64,000 bases of DNA from Microscillaceae bacterium. GTDB lineage: Bacteria > Bacteroidota > Bacteroidia > Cytophagales > Microscillaceae. Below are positions 35,397 to 43,882 of the stretch, in pieces. Below the pieces are notes generated by a model. It did no database searches, was not told where the DNA came from, and worked only from the letters and a program-made list of their open reading frames with translations. The translations under genes were made by a program, and so were the position numbers. Within the stretch, counting starts at the first letter, position 1; the number at the start of each line of letters is the position of its first letter. The stretch is from assembly GCA_003483885.1 (NCBI GenBank), contig DMXI01000271.1, forward strand, positions 14,795-78,794, written 5' to 3'.

Positions 35397-35786
35397 TTAA
35401 ATCAAATCATCTCGGTCGAGGTCTTCTTCAACATTGGCTACATCCTCAAAACCAAGCTGTTCCAATTTTTTAAAGTATGCATCTATTTCGGCATCTGGCA
35501 AATCGTATGCTTCTATATCCCAAAGGAATCCCACAATCCAATAATACCATCTGGCTGGAGCGGGATATTTTTTTACATAAGCCAACTTCTCGTCAAAACT
35601 AAATGCCTTTTCCTCGAGCCATTCTCCCAATACCATTATGTGAGATTCTCCACCTCCCATTCTCCAGCCAATACTAAAGGGGTGAGCGTCTGGTTCATAC
35701 ACCCAGGGTGGAGGTACATCCCCGTATTTCTCAAGATAATCTGTTTTTGACTGAATGTACCATTCAGCATTGCTATACTTTCCCAT
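35397..35786 (-). CDS. Hypothetical acidic protein, 129 residues
   Basis: This cytosolic protein is rich in aromatic residues and ends with an acidic tail (DVANVEEDLDRDDLI). Notable stretches are PPPWVYEPDAHPFSIGWRMG and RWYYWIVGFLWDIEAY. Small, acidic, stand-alone proteins of this kind are often immunity-like in Bacteroidota, but no toxin neighbours are present, so I assign no function. It starts at ATG 35786 and lies 76 bases upstream of the P450 gene on the same strand. Confidence 0.6.
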   Translation of the reverse strand: MGKYSNAEWYIQSKTDYLEKYGDVPPPWVYEPDAHPFSIGWRMGGGESHIMVLGEWLEEKAFSFDEKLAYVKKYPAPARWYYWIVGFLWDIEAYDLPDAEIDAYFKKLEQLGFEDVANVEEDLDRDDLI

Positions 35787-35962
35787 TTGTTGTTAATTTT
35801 ATGATGATTAGATTCAATAATAAATGCTAATTAATACACAAGTATTAGAAAACACCAACTTTTATAAAGCACTTGAGCGGTGGTTTAATAAAGATTATTC
35901 AGCGGTGAAATTTGTAACATTCTTTGCCCTCAATCTTCTTTCTATAAAAACACAGCATTTAA

Positions 35963-37201
35963 ATGAAGAAGATAAGCACAATATTGACTGTATTCATCCT
36001 TTGGGGGCAAAGTAGCTTGTTTTTAAAAGCCCAAAATATACATCCAAAGTTATTGCCCTACTATCAAGTATTAAAAACTCAAGGCAAGTCACCCATAGAT
36101 TTTATGCGGGAGAAAATAAGCCGCTATGATTTACTCATATTCGACGATGCCTTGCATCCTGCTCAGGAACCCTTTGATTTTTACCAACAACTGATTAGAG
36201 ATGCCGTTTTTGGCCAAAAATTGCATTACGTATTTCTGGAAATATTACCCGTAACTGCCCAGCGTCATTTGGATGCCTTTTTGAATGCTCCCACCAAGAA
36301 TCATCAATTATTGTATCCGGCTTTTCAGCAAACTTTTGATGGATATGCCAGTAATTATAAAACTTATTTTGATTTGTTAGAGGCTGTTTGGGAGGTCAAT
36401 CAACAATTGCCTGATTCAGACAAAATTAGGGTAATGGGCACCGATATTCCGCTACTTTGGGCTGGTATCGAGTACAAAACTGATTGGCAAAACTTCAGGA
36501 AAACCCTCAAAGGAAGAGATTATAATTTATATCGGGTTATTTTAGATGCTATGAAGGGCTTCAAGCAAGGCAAAAAAGGCATCTTTTTGACCAATACCCG
36601 ACATGCTTACAAAGGCGTTCGTAACAAACAAGGAGATTTTCACTGGAATTGCGGGACTTTTTTTGCCCAAAACCATCCTGGAAAAACCTACGCCATTCGC
36701 ATTCACAACATCAGTCTGGATATATATAAGCAAGTAAAAAAAGAAGCCCAAACGGCTCAAGGCTTAGACAGGGTAAAGTATCGTTGGATTAGAATGGAAC
36801 AAGGTATTTGGGATGCCGCTTTTGAGGCCTTGGGCGAAAAACCTGTCACTATTTCTTTGAAAGGCAACGTATTTGGCAAAGCGGCTTATTTGGGGAATCA
36901 TAGCCTTACTGCGCGTGAAGGCCAAACGATGTTCGATGCGTATGATGCCTTGGTGATGCTTAAACCACTTGAGCAATTACACTTTTCAGGTAGAGTAGGG
37001 GCTGTGTATACCCTTGATTTTCAGCAAGAAATGATACGTCGGTTAAAGGTTTTGAATAATCCTACTGAAATCAAAGCTCTTTTGAAACAACATAATATGG
37101 CATCTTTGAAGGCCTATGTGAAATCACTGGCTAAAGATGCTCCAGCCAAACCCAACCCTTTGATCAAACTATTGGGAAGTAAAGAAGCTTGGAAGAAATA
37201 G
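35963..37201 (+). CDS. Secreted hypothetical protein, possibly EreA/ChaN-like
   Basis: This 412-residue protein has a signal peptide (1-23, ending LKAQ). The segment YDLLIFDDALHPAQEPFDFY (about 55-74), followed by HYVFLEILPVTAQRHLDAFL, then IRVMGTDIPLLWAG and GIFLTNTRHAYKGV, recalls the D/E-x-H...E...H order of erythromycin-esterase-like and ChaN-like enzymes, but the match is weak. The protein continues with a basic C-terminal tail. It is preceded by a 176-base divergent gap and appears monocistronic. The function is unknown. Confidence 0.7.
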   Translation: MKKISTILTVFILWGQSSLFLKAQNIHPKLLPYYQVLKTQGKSPIDFMREKISRYDLLIFDDALHPAQEPFDFYQQLIRDAVFGQKLHYVFLEILPVTAQRHLDAFLNAPTKNHQLLYPAFQQTFDGYASNYKTYFDLLEAVWEVNQQLPDSDKIRVMGTDIPLLWAGIEYKTDWQNFRKTLKGRDYNLYRVILDAMKGFKQGKKGIFLTNTRHAYKGVRNKQGDFHWNCGTFFAQNHPGKTYAIRIHNISLDIYKQVKKEAQTAQGLDRVKYRWIRMEQGIWDAAFEALGEKPVTISLKGNVFGKAAYLGNHSLTAREGQTMFDAYDALVMLKPLEQLHFSGRVGAVYTLDFQQEMIRRLKVLNNPTEIKALLKQHNMASLKAYVKSLAKDAPAKPNPLIKLLGSKEAWKK

Positions 37202-37223
37202 GTATGAGTTCCTTGAATTATTT

Positions 37224-37256
37224 AGACCTGCCAGGTTTCGAAAACCTGTAAGGTCT
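37224..37256. repeat. REP-like hairpin between convergent genes
   Basis: AGACCTGCCAGGTTT (37224-37238) pairs with AAACCTGTAAGGTCT (37242-37256) with two mismatches around a three-base loop. It sits 23 bases after the plus-strand gene and 37 bases from the end of the minus-strand gene. It resembles the CAGGT/ACCTG hairpin at 6089. A role at transcript ends is likely. Confidence 0.6.
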
Positions 37257-37292
37257 GGAGCTAAAATTAAAATATGATTTAATTACTTACAT

Positions 37293-39089
37293 CTATTTCC
37301 GTTTGGCTGTAAACACTCCATTGGGTTGGTGAAAAGCTGCTTCGCTGGCTTTGTCTTTCTCCACCTTAAAAATCATTTGGTATCCCTTCAGACGTTTGTC
37401 TTTAAAGTTAAAAGTATGTGCTTTTTTGAGTGCTACCAGTTCCCAATCAGGTTGGTTGGGTAGGGTTACCATTAAGCTGCCCTTGCGTTTCCAAACCTTA
37501 ACCGTAGCTCCTCTAAGCTCATATTCTCCCAAATATCTATCTAAAGAGGCTTCGCTTAAAGCCGCTTTTTCTTGGACTCTTTCAAATTCAATAGGGTCTA
37601 CGCCTGCTTGTAGCTCAGAAGAAATCTTTTGCATCTCTCCTTTAGTATTCATCGTAAACTGTAGCTTTACCCCTTTAAATGGTCCTTCACCTACCTCAAA
37701 AACATCGTAGTGAAAGTGGTTCACGTTTAGGTCAAAAGTATGATACTGGGCCTTGAGTTGTTCTTTGCCCTGATCTTTCTTCAAGACAATATTGATTTGT
37801 CCATAAGCAGGGTGCTTGTACTGACCAGTGTAGTCTTTCAAAGGGTGTGAAGGCTTGGTATTGGCCACAGGCTTTTCTTTTGCATCTTTTTCAGCTTTTT
37901 TGGCGGCTTCCTGTGCCTTTTTGAGTCTCTTAAGTCCTTTTTTGCTCCAGTCAATGTCTGACAATCCCTTTAGGCGATCTACTACTTCATTACGAATAAT
38001 GTTGGGAATGGGCGTAGCATTTTTGTTGGTCAAAATCACCATTCCAATATTATCTTTTGGTAAAAAAGCCACCAATGCCGAAAATCCATCAATATTTCCT
38101 CCGTGGTGCACTAGCAACTGACCCCGATAAGAAGTAATGAACCACCCTAAACCATAATTGGTATAGAATTGCTCTTTGGTAGCCCCTCCTGGCACAATGG
38201 TATGCGGTCTGTGCATTTGGGTAATCATTCCCTCTGAAACCACCTTTTTCTTTTCATATTTACCTTTGTTTAGCTGAAGCATAACCCATTTGGCCATATC
38301 TTCTATCGTGGAATTGATAGAGCCCGCTGGACCTACTACATCAATATTTCGGTAAGGCATGGGTTCAATTTTTTCCTCTTTATCATTGTAACCAATTGCG
38401 CGATTGGTTGCTTTCTTCAGTCCTTCTACCGATAAATTGGAATTACTCATACCAAGTGGTTTAAAAATGCGTTCCTGCACGTTTTTTTCCCAGCTTTTGC
38501 CCGATACTTTGCCCACTAAGTAACCCGCAGTCATAAACATCAAGTTTTGGTATTGCCACCCTTCTCTAAATCCTTGAGTAGCCTCGAGATGATGCAAATT
38601 TTTATACAATTCTTCTCGGGTAAAATCAGAACCATACCAGGCAAGATCATGGCGAGGCAAGCCCGAACGGTGACATAGCAAATCGCGTGGTGTCATATGA
38701 TTGGTTACGAAATCGTTGTATAACTTAAAATCAGGCAAATATTCCTTGATTGGTTTGTCTAAATCCAGCACTCCATCATCTACCAACTGACACACCGTAG
38801 TAGCGGTAAATGCTTTGCTACTAGAACCAATGGCAAACTGGGTTTGAGGAGTTACTGGTAGTTTTTTGGCTACATTTCGATAGCCATATCCTTTTTGATA
38901 AGCCACTTTTCCGTCTTTTACGATCACCATAGCCACGCCTGGCACTTTCCAATCCTTCATGGCGCGTTCAATATATTTGTCTATTCCTTTGAGTTTTTTG
39001 GCCACCGCTTTGTCTTGCTGGGCAAATGCCCCCAGGCTAAAACTTAGGCAAAATAATAGGAAGGCTAGTAATAGGTTTTTCTTATTCAT
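37293..39089 (-). CDS. Beta-lactamase-family serine hydrolase with DUF3471-like tail
   Basis: This 598-residue secreted protein has a signal peptide (LLAFLLFCLSFSLGAFAQ). The serine-hydrolase domain (about 30-370) carries S-x-x-K at S89 (SSSK), the Y-x-N motif in WQYQNLMFM and HHGGNIDG as the third motif. A basic linker and a beta-barrel DUF3471/lipocalin-like domain follow (about 410-598), starting LKDYTGQYKHPAYG and repeated at LDRYLGEYELRG. Such proteins are peptidases or esterases of class C type, not true lactamases. I use ATG 39089, since the upstream 39155 start precedes a non-signal stretch. Confidence 0.9.
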   Translation of the reverse strand: MNKKNLLLAFLLFCLSFSLGAFAQQDKAVAKKLKGIDKYIERAMKDWKVPGVAMVIVKDGKVAYQKGYGYRNVAKKLPVTPQTQFAIGSSSKAFTATTVCQLVDDGVLDLDKPIKEYLPDFKLYNDFVTNHMTPRDLLCHRSGLPRHDLAWYGSDFTREELYKNLHHLEATQGFREGWQYQNLMFMTAGYLVGKVSGKSWEKNVQERIFKPLGMSNSNLSVEGLKKATNRAIGYNDKEEKIEPMPYRNIDVVGPAGSINSTIEDMAKWVMLQLNKGKYEKKKVVSEGMITQMHRPHTIVPGGATKEQFYTNYGLGWFITSYRGQLLVHHGGNIDGFSALVAFLPKDNIGMVILTNKNATPIPNIIRNEVVDRLKGLSDIDWSKKGLKRLKKAQEAAKKAEKDAKEKPVANTKPSHPLKDYTGQYKHPAYGQINIVLKKDQGKEQLKAQYHTFDLNVNHFHYDVFEVGEGPFKGVKLQFTMNTKGEMQKISSELQAGVDPIEFERVQEKAALSEASLDRYLGEYELRGATVKVWKRKGSLMVTLPNQPDWELVALKKAHTFNFKDKRLKGYQMIFKVEKDKASEAAFHQPNGVFTAKRK

Positions 39090-39181
39090 CGGTAAACTTT
39101 TTAAGGTAAATATTTTCTGTATTGGTATTGGGTTTAGAGGAATTATTACAACCAATATAGAATTAAATTTTAAATTGAGAT

Positions 39182-39754
39182 TTATCCTTGAAAGTCACAT
39201 TCATCCCATTCATTTTCAAAGTAATCCCTGAGCATCATTTTTCTTTCTTCTAAGGTAAAACTACTTTTAGTTTGCATTAATTTTAGTAATGGGTCTTTTG
39301 AATCAGAAATTTCAAATAGCACCCTTTGGTGACTTGGTAAATCTTCAAATTGAGATTTTAGTATTTCAAAATTACTGGTACTAACATCCAAAAGGTAACT
39401 TTTGAATGAATTAATGCATTTGGTTATCCTATTCGGTTTATTATTTAATTCTAGGATTGTGTCCTCAATTTCTTTAATAAAATCTTCTTTTGTTTTTTCG
39501 GGAACTAGTTGTTTCACTTCTATTTGGCCTAGATTAGATATGTGCAATTTTGAATTATCAGGCATGTCGAGACAAATCCAATCGTCATATAATTTTTGTT
39601 TGAATTCAGCAAAACTCATTAATCCCCAACAAGCTATTTGACCATCAGCATAGACAATCAATTTTGTTAAATAATAATGAAAGTTGTGTACAATCACTTC
39701 AAAAGCTTTCCCTCTGACTTTTTTTCCATTTACTTCTCGATATTGAAAATTCAT
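39182..39754 (-). CDS. Hypothetical protein, 190 residues
   Basis: This cytosolic protein has a compact N-terminal part with MNFQYREVNGKKVRGKAFEV and IVYADGQIACWGLMSFAEF, suggesting a small beta-rich domain, then a helical, charged C-terminal half. I do not recognise a named family with confidence. It lies upstream of the serine hydrolase gene on the same strand (93-base gap from stop to the hydrolase start), with more AT-rich codons than the neighbours, which hints at later acquisition. Confidence 0.6.
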   Translation of the reverse strand: MNFQYREVNGKKVRGKAFEVIVHNFHYYLTKLIVYADGQIACWGLMSFAEFKQKLYDDWICLDMPDNSKLHISNLGQIEVKQLVPEKTKEDFIKEIEDTILELNNKPNRITKCINSFKSYLLDVSTSNFEILKSQFEDLPSHQRVLFEISDSKDPLLKLMQTKSSFTLEERKMMLRDYFENEWDECDFQG

Positions 39755-40269
39755 TTTCCTAACAGTTATTTACATAATTCAAAAAAAATACAACTTGAAA
39801 TTTATGATCTAAAATTCCTATCTTAACTGACACAAACTACAGTGATGGTGATTTTGGTTGTTTTTTGAGCTGTAGCAAATTGTAAATTCTGGTGTGCCAA
39901 TAGGACTGTTGAGTTCTAATAAAGAAAGTTTTGGTTGTATCACGAGCGGGGAGGTGGTCAGCATTGCGAGGGGACTGGCCTTGTGTGCAAGCTTATGCTG
40001 TCCAGCCTTTTTTGCTTACTTTTTTTGGCTAAAAAAAGTAAGTCCCCGAAGGGAAGTGCTGCCAACCACGTGAATAAACTGAAAAACTACTTTTAACAAA
40101 ATTCAATATAAGGAATCGCTCAAAATAGAACTTAAAAGCACTACGGTGTGCCAGGAAGGTAACGGATTAAAAAAGTTAGTTTTTTGAGCTTTCCAGTAGT
40201 ATTGCGCTAAGCATTATATTTTTTTATAAACGAAGTTCTGACTTATGAAAGATCAGTTATTCACAAACA
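39755..40269. other. Intergenic region with a large inverted repeat
   Basis: This 515-base gap contains the long imperfect inverted repeat at about 39945-40075 with its AT-rich core hairpin. No coding frame is convincing. Confidence 0.55.
39945..40075. repeat. Long imperfect inverted repeat (~130 bp)
   Basis: The outer arms GGTGGTCAGCATTGCG...GGGGACT and AGTCCCC...AAGTGCTGCCAACCAC are imperfect inverted copies. The core has a perfect 12-base stem, CTTACTTTTTTT (40015-40026) and AAAAAAAGTAAG (40031-40042), with a four-base loop. It would form a long branched RNA or DNA hairpin. Similar AAAAAAAGTAAG-type cores are familiar between genes in other Bacteroidota. Confidence 0.55.
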
Positions 40270-41409
40270 TCACCGATCCTTCGTACCCATCTTAGATCTT
40301 GCTGAGGGCTTTACCTCCTTGTTTAAAATCTTCATGACAATAGCTTTTAATTGATCATATTTGAAATCTTCTTTGAGAAAGCCAAACGTAGAATGACTGC
40401 CCTCTCGAGTCATGCCTATGGCGTACTTGGGGCCTCCTAGCTCCTGAGAAACTGGGGAGTTCTCGGTTTGAATAGTAAATTCAGCTTTTCCTTCTTCATT
40501 GGTTACATAAAAAACATGTTTGTAATACAGCTCGCCCTTTTTTTCTTCAAATTTTTCATAAGCCAATACTAGTTTGCCTTTCCACTCAAACTGATCAAAA
40601 CAAAACATCCGCTTCAAATTATCTTTCAGTTTACCCGCTTCATAAGCTTCATAAAGGGTTTGTTTATGTGGTTTTGCCTTATCGTAATCCTTTTGGGCAT
40701 AATATACCTGAATAAGCTTGGCGTGAGAGGGGTAATCATTTGGAACCAGGGTAACCAACTCTTTGAATGCCTTCTCCGATTTATCGTAGTTCTTGCCAAT
40801 GTATTCATACAGTCCAATATTGTATAAGGCGAGTTTGTAAGAATCAGATTCTTTTGAGAGAACATCTGTTGCTACATAAAATGCCTGGAGTGCTTTTTTA
40901 GGTTGCTTCAACTCTGCGTACAGTTGTGGTATGATCGCAAAAGGGCGCTCTAATGGAGGTTGTTTTTGAGTAGCTATAATATATGTATCCAGGGCTTTTT
41001 CGTATTTACCTTGTATCAAGTAAGCATCTCCCAATCCACTGAAATATTTAGATTGGCTGGTATCTAGTTTGATGGCCTGATTCATAGCTTGAACCGCTTC
41101 TTCAGGTTTTTTTAGATAATTTAAAGCCATACCCTTAGTAAAATAAGCTTCTGGATTAGTTTTATCCTTTTGGATCACCAGGTTCATTAACTTTAAAGCG
41201 TTTTTATCATCAGATTTTCGGTAATAAGCCAACCCAATATAGTAGATGGCCCTGGCGGGGTAATCTTGGGCTTTTGCGGCATGTTTGGCAATAATTTGAT
41301 CATATTGTTTGGCATCAAAGGCCGCTTTTATTTGATCTACTACTGTGCTTTGAGCAAACAAACTGCTACTAAGCACTGCTAAAACGAGGGTAAGAATGAT
41401 TTTTTTCAT
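40270..41409 (-). CDS. Secreted TPR-repeat protein
   Basis: This 379-residue protein has a signal peptide (ILTLVLAVLSSSLFAQ) followed by six or seven tetratricopeptide repeats (about 25-250), e.g. KNALKLMNLVIQKDKTNPEA, PEEAVQAMNQAIKLDTSQSK and DKSEKAFKELVTLVPNDYPS. The C-terminal 120 residues form a non-TPR domain with mixed strands (LVLAYEKFEEKKGELYYKHV), described only as C-terminal in such Bacteroidota proteins. It is probably a periplasmic scaffold. It is monocistronic, with a 400-base gap upstream. Confidence 0.82.
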   Translation of the reverse strand: MKKIILTLVLAVLSSSLFAQSTVVDQIKAAFDAKQYDQIIAKHAAKAQDYPARAIYYIGLAYYRKSDDKNALKLMNLVIQKDKTNPEAYFTKGMALNYLKKPEEAVQAMNQAIKLDTSQSKYFSGLGDAYLIQGKYEKALDTYIIATQKQPPLERPFAIIPQLYAELKQPKKALQAFYVATDVLSKESDSYKLALYNIGLYEYIGKNYDKSEKAFKELVTLVPNDYPSHAKLIQVYYAQKDYDKAKPHKQTLYEAYEAGKLKDNLKRMFCFDQFEWKGKLVLAYEKFEEKKGELYYKHVFYVTNEEGKAEFTIQTENSPVSQELGGPKYAIGMTREGSHSTFGFLKEDFKYDQLKAIVMKILNKEVKPSARSKMGTKDR

Positions 41410-41749
41410 ATTTTTACTTAAGGGTTTGATACAGGGAAAGGATCAAGTTTTGATCAATCTTTTTATTGACTTTATATTTCTAAGAAGTTGTGTGAGTTTT
41501 AGTCATAGAAATTGTTATAGGTTATTTTGGATCTGATTAAAGCTCATTTTTTTGCGTAGCTACGTGCGAAAATCCCTAGATCCCAGCTTGCCAGGGAATA
41601 GCTGAAAAGCAGGCACAAAAGCCTGTCCCGAAGAATTGAGGGAACGCATCACAAAAATATTGAATAGAACTCAAACAGCTTCTAAAATACACCTTTTTGA
41701 CCATATTGGGATAACTCAAGAGATAAAGTTTGGAGCAGGTGAAATAAAA
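41410..41749. other. Intergenic region between TPR gene and dnaN terminator
   Basis: No gene is evident; it should hold the promoter of the TPR protein gene on the minus strand. Short self-complementary pieces such as TAGCTACG are too small to interpret. Confidence 0.45.
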
Positions 41750-41775
41750 AAGCCTCAGAATTTCTTCCAAGGCTT
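41750..41775 (-). terminator. Terminator of dnaN
   Basis: On the minus strand AAGCCT pairs with AGGCTT around a 14-base loop and is followed by five T, 39 bases after the dnaN stop. Confidence 0.7.
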
Positions 41776-41813
41776 AAAATCTATAAATTATTTGCTAGAG
41801 ACTACAAACGAGT

Positions 41814-42944
41814 CTAAGCATATGTGTTCAACATTACAGGCATTACCAACATCAAAATATCACCATTGTCGGTTTTTTCGGTGGGTTTCATAATCCCAGC
41901 TTTGTTAGGAGTAGACATTTCAATAGTGATTTCTTTAGCCGTTAGGTTGCTCAACATCTCAATCACAAACTTAGCATTGAAACCAATTTCCATATCATCT
42001 CCTTGATATTCACAAGCCAAAGCCTCATTGGCTTCGTTAGAGAAATCCAAATCTTCAGCAAAAATTTGAAGGGTACCTGCCGCTGACATTTTCAAGCGAA
42101 TCTGGTTGGTAGTTTTATTGGCATAAATGGCCAAACGCTTTAACGAATTCAACAATACCACTCGATCAATTGTCAATACATTGGGGTTTTCGGTAGGAAT
42201 GGCATTTTCGTAATCAGGAAAACGTTCGTCTATCAAGCGACAAACCATTTTGATATCGTCAAAACTAAAAAAGGCATTGGAATCACTAAATTCAGTATGT
42301 ACCTCAGAAGGATCTGAAGGTAAAGTAGCACGGAGCAAGCCAAGCGATTTCTTAGGAATAATCATCGTCATAGGATCTCCTCCGCCAATGATATCATCGC
42401 GATTGTAGCGGATCAGTCGGTGACCGTCGGTAGCCACAAAGGTAGTTTTGTCGGCTTGGAATTCTACAAAAATTCCAGTCATAGCAGGGCGTAACTCATC
42501 ATTACTAGTGGCAAAAATGGTGTTCCCAATAGCTTTGCCTAATACATCAGACGACATCACCAAGTTAAGCTTGCTATCTGCTTTTGGAATCTTAGGAAAA
42601 TCTTCCGCATTTTCACCTGCCAATTTGTAATGTCCAGTATTAGAAGTAATCTCGATGCTCTTATGCTCTTCGTTGATGTTGAATGTAACTGGTTGCTCTG
42701 GCAAACTTTTCAACGTATCCAACAAAATTTTAGCAGGCACGGCTACACTTCCTGTATCTTGAGTATCTACTTCTATTTCAGTCGTGATAGAAGTTTGCAA
42801 ATCTGAGGCACTGGCCGTCAGTTTTCCATCTTCGAGTTCAAACAAGAAATTCTCTAAGATTGGCACTACTGGGTTCGACATGATTACTCCGCTGATAGCG
42901 GCCAATTGTCGTTGTAACAAGGCAGATGAGACGCTAAATTTCAT
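41814..42944 (-). CDS. dnaN: DNA polymerase III beta subunit (sliding clamp)
   Basis: This 376-residue protein is full length for the bacterial clamp, which encircles DNA and tethers polymerase III. The three clamp domains are evident: the N-terminal MKFSVSSALLQRQLAAISGV, the central SNDELRPAMTGIFVEF with FVATDGHRLIRY, and the C-terminal LMLVMPVML, the usual end near the partner-binding pocket. The gene stands alone here, not beside dnaA or recF. A consensus promoter lies about 117 bases upstream and a terminator downstream, so it is probably monocistronic. Confidence 0.97.
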   Translation of the reverse strand: MKFSVSSALLQRQLAAISGVIMSNPVVPILENFLFELEDGKLTASASDLQTSITTEIEVDTQDTGSVAVPAKILLDTLKSLPEQPVTFNINEEHKSIEITSNTGHYKLAGENAEDFPKIPKADSKLNLVMSSDVLGKAIGNTIFATSNDELRPAMTGIFVEFQADKTTFVATDGHRLIRYNRDDIIGGGDPMTMIIPKKSLGLLRATLPSDPSEVHTEFSDSNAFFSFDDIKMVCRLIDERFPDYENAIPTENPNVLTIDRVVLLNSLKRLAIYANKTTNQIRLKMSAAGTLQIFAEDLDFSNEANEALACEYQGDDMEIGFNAKFVIEMLSNLTAKEITIEMSTPNKAGIMKPTEKTDNGDILMLVMPVMLNTYA

Positions 42945-43060
42945 ATGTTCTACAATTTTTTTCTATAAGTGTTGGGTTATTGAACGTGCATTTAAACACA
43001 CGCAAAGTTAAAATTGCCCGAAATACGATTTTTGGTGTGATTTCTCAATCGTATAGCTAA

Positions 43061-43093
43061 CAAATATACAAAAAAATGAAGTTTTTTAGACAA
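43061..43093 (-). promoter_or_regulatory. Bacteroidota-type promoter for dnaN
   Basis: On the minus strand TTG (43093-43091) and TATATTTG (43068-43061) are 22 bases apart and match TTG...TAnnTTTG. The transcript would have a leader of about 110 bases. A second -7-like TAACTTTG (43010-43003) lacks a matching TTG. Confidence 0.5.
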
Positions 43094-43152
43094 AAAAACA
43101 GAGGTTTTTTAGGGAAAACCAAGAACCTATCCAGACCATATAAGTAGGTAGA

Positions 43153-43734
43153 TCAATGATTGAAATACACAACTTTGGTGAGATTATTCTTATGCGTAAT
43201 TTTCGAAATGGTACCATAGTGCAAATCCAAACGAAAAGCATTTTTTAGAGGTATTTCCAATACATAACACAACAAAGTACGAATGACCCCACTATGGGTA
43301 CTAATCATTATTTTTTCCCCAGTTTCGTGTCGTTGGAGCAATTCTTCCCAAAAATTGATTACTCGCTCTTGCAAATCCAAAAAACTTTCACCTTCGGGTA
43401 CCCTGAAATTGACAAAATCATCCATCCAGGGGTTCAAAGTTTCGGGAGGGATTTCACCCCAGGGCACCATTTCCCAAACGCCGAAGTTTACTTCCTTGAT
43501 ACGGTCATCCAATTGAATACTTTTGTTGAAAGGATTGGCCAAGTCTTCAGCCAAAAGACGACAACGTTGTAAAGGGCTTGCGTATACTGAAGCCTCTTGG
43601 AATGCTTCGTTCAAATAATCCGCAATGCGGGTTTTCTGGGCCTCGTAGTCATCACTTACTTCCAGATCGGTTTGCCCGTAGGCGACTCCCTTAGCTACTT
43701 TAGGAGTGGTATGTCTTATGAGCCAAATGTCCAT
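43153..43734 (-). CDS. Histidine phosphatase, CobC-like (alpha-ribazole phosphatase)
   Basis: This 193-residue member of the phosphoglycerate-mutase/histidine-phosphatase fold starts LIRHTTP with catalytic H8, the R-H-T-x-P variant typical of CobC rather than the usual RHG. GVAYGQTDLEVS also fits CobC. The second catalytic residues lie in EVNFGVWE and in STHSGVIRTLLCY. CobC removes phosphate from alpha-ribazole 5-phosphate in nucleotide-loop assembly of cobalamin. CobS lies 8 kb away on the same strand, which supports but does not prove the cobalamin role. Confidence 0.82.
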   Translation of the reverse strand: MDIWLIRHTTPKVAKGVAYGQTDLEVSDDYEAQKTRIADYLNEAFQEASVYASPLQRCRLLAEDLANPFNKSIQLDDRIKEVNFGVWEMVPWGEIPPETLNPWMDDFVNFRVPEGESFLDLQERVINFWEELLQRHETGEKIMISTHSGVIRTLLCYVLEIPLKNAFRLDLHYGTISKITHKNNLTKVVYFNH

Positions 43735-43749
43735 AATATATTTTTTAGT

Positions 43750-43849
43750 ATACTACTAGACATTTTGGCTAAAGCTGACCGTGAGGACACAGTCAACGGC
43801 GTGGTCGCTTTCGCTTGTGTCTCCACAAACGAAAAATGTCTGGTAGTAT
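43750..43849 (-). repeat. Dispersed 100-bp repeat, family 1, copy B
   Basis: This 100-base element is the reverse complement match of copy A at 25876-25975: on the minus strand it reads ATACTACCAGACATTTTTCG and then the TTGTGG-AGA-CACAAGCG hairpin, ending TAGTAGTAT. The two copies have the same length and are clearly similar throughout. It lies between the CobC-like gene start and the end of the fructosamine kinase gene. Confidence 0.8.
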
Positions 43850-43882
43850 GGTTTTTTAGAATAAATGTTTGGAGAGGTTCAA

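Noticed and set aside
41530..41640. Short self-complementary pieces near TAGCTACG
   Set aside because: Too short and too common to support a structured RNA or operator.
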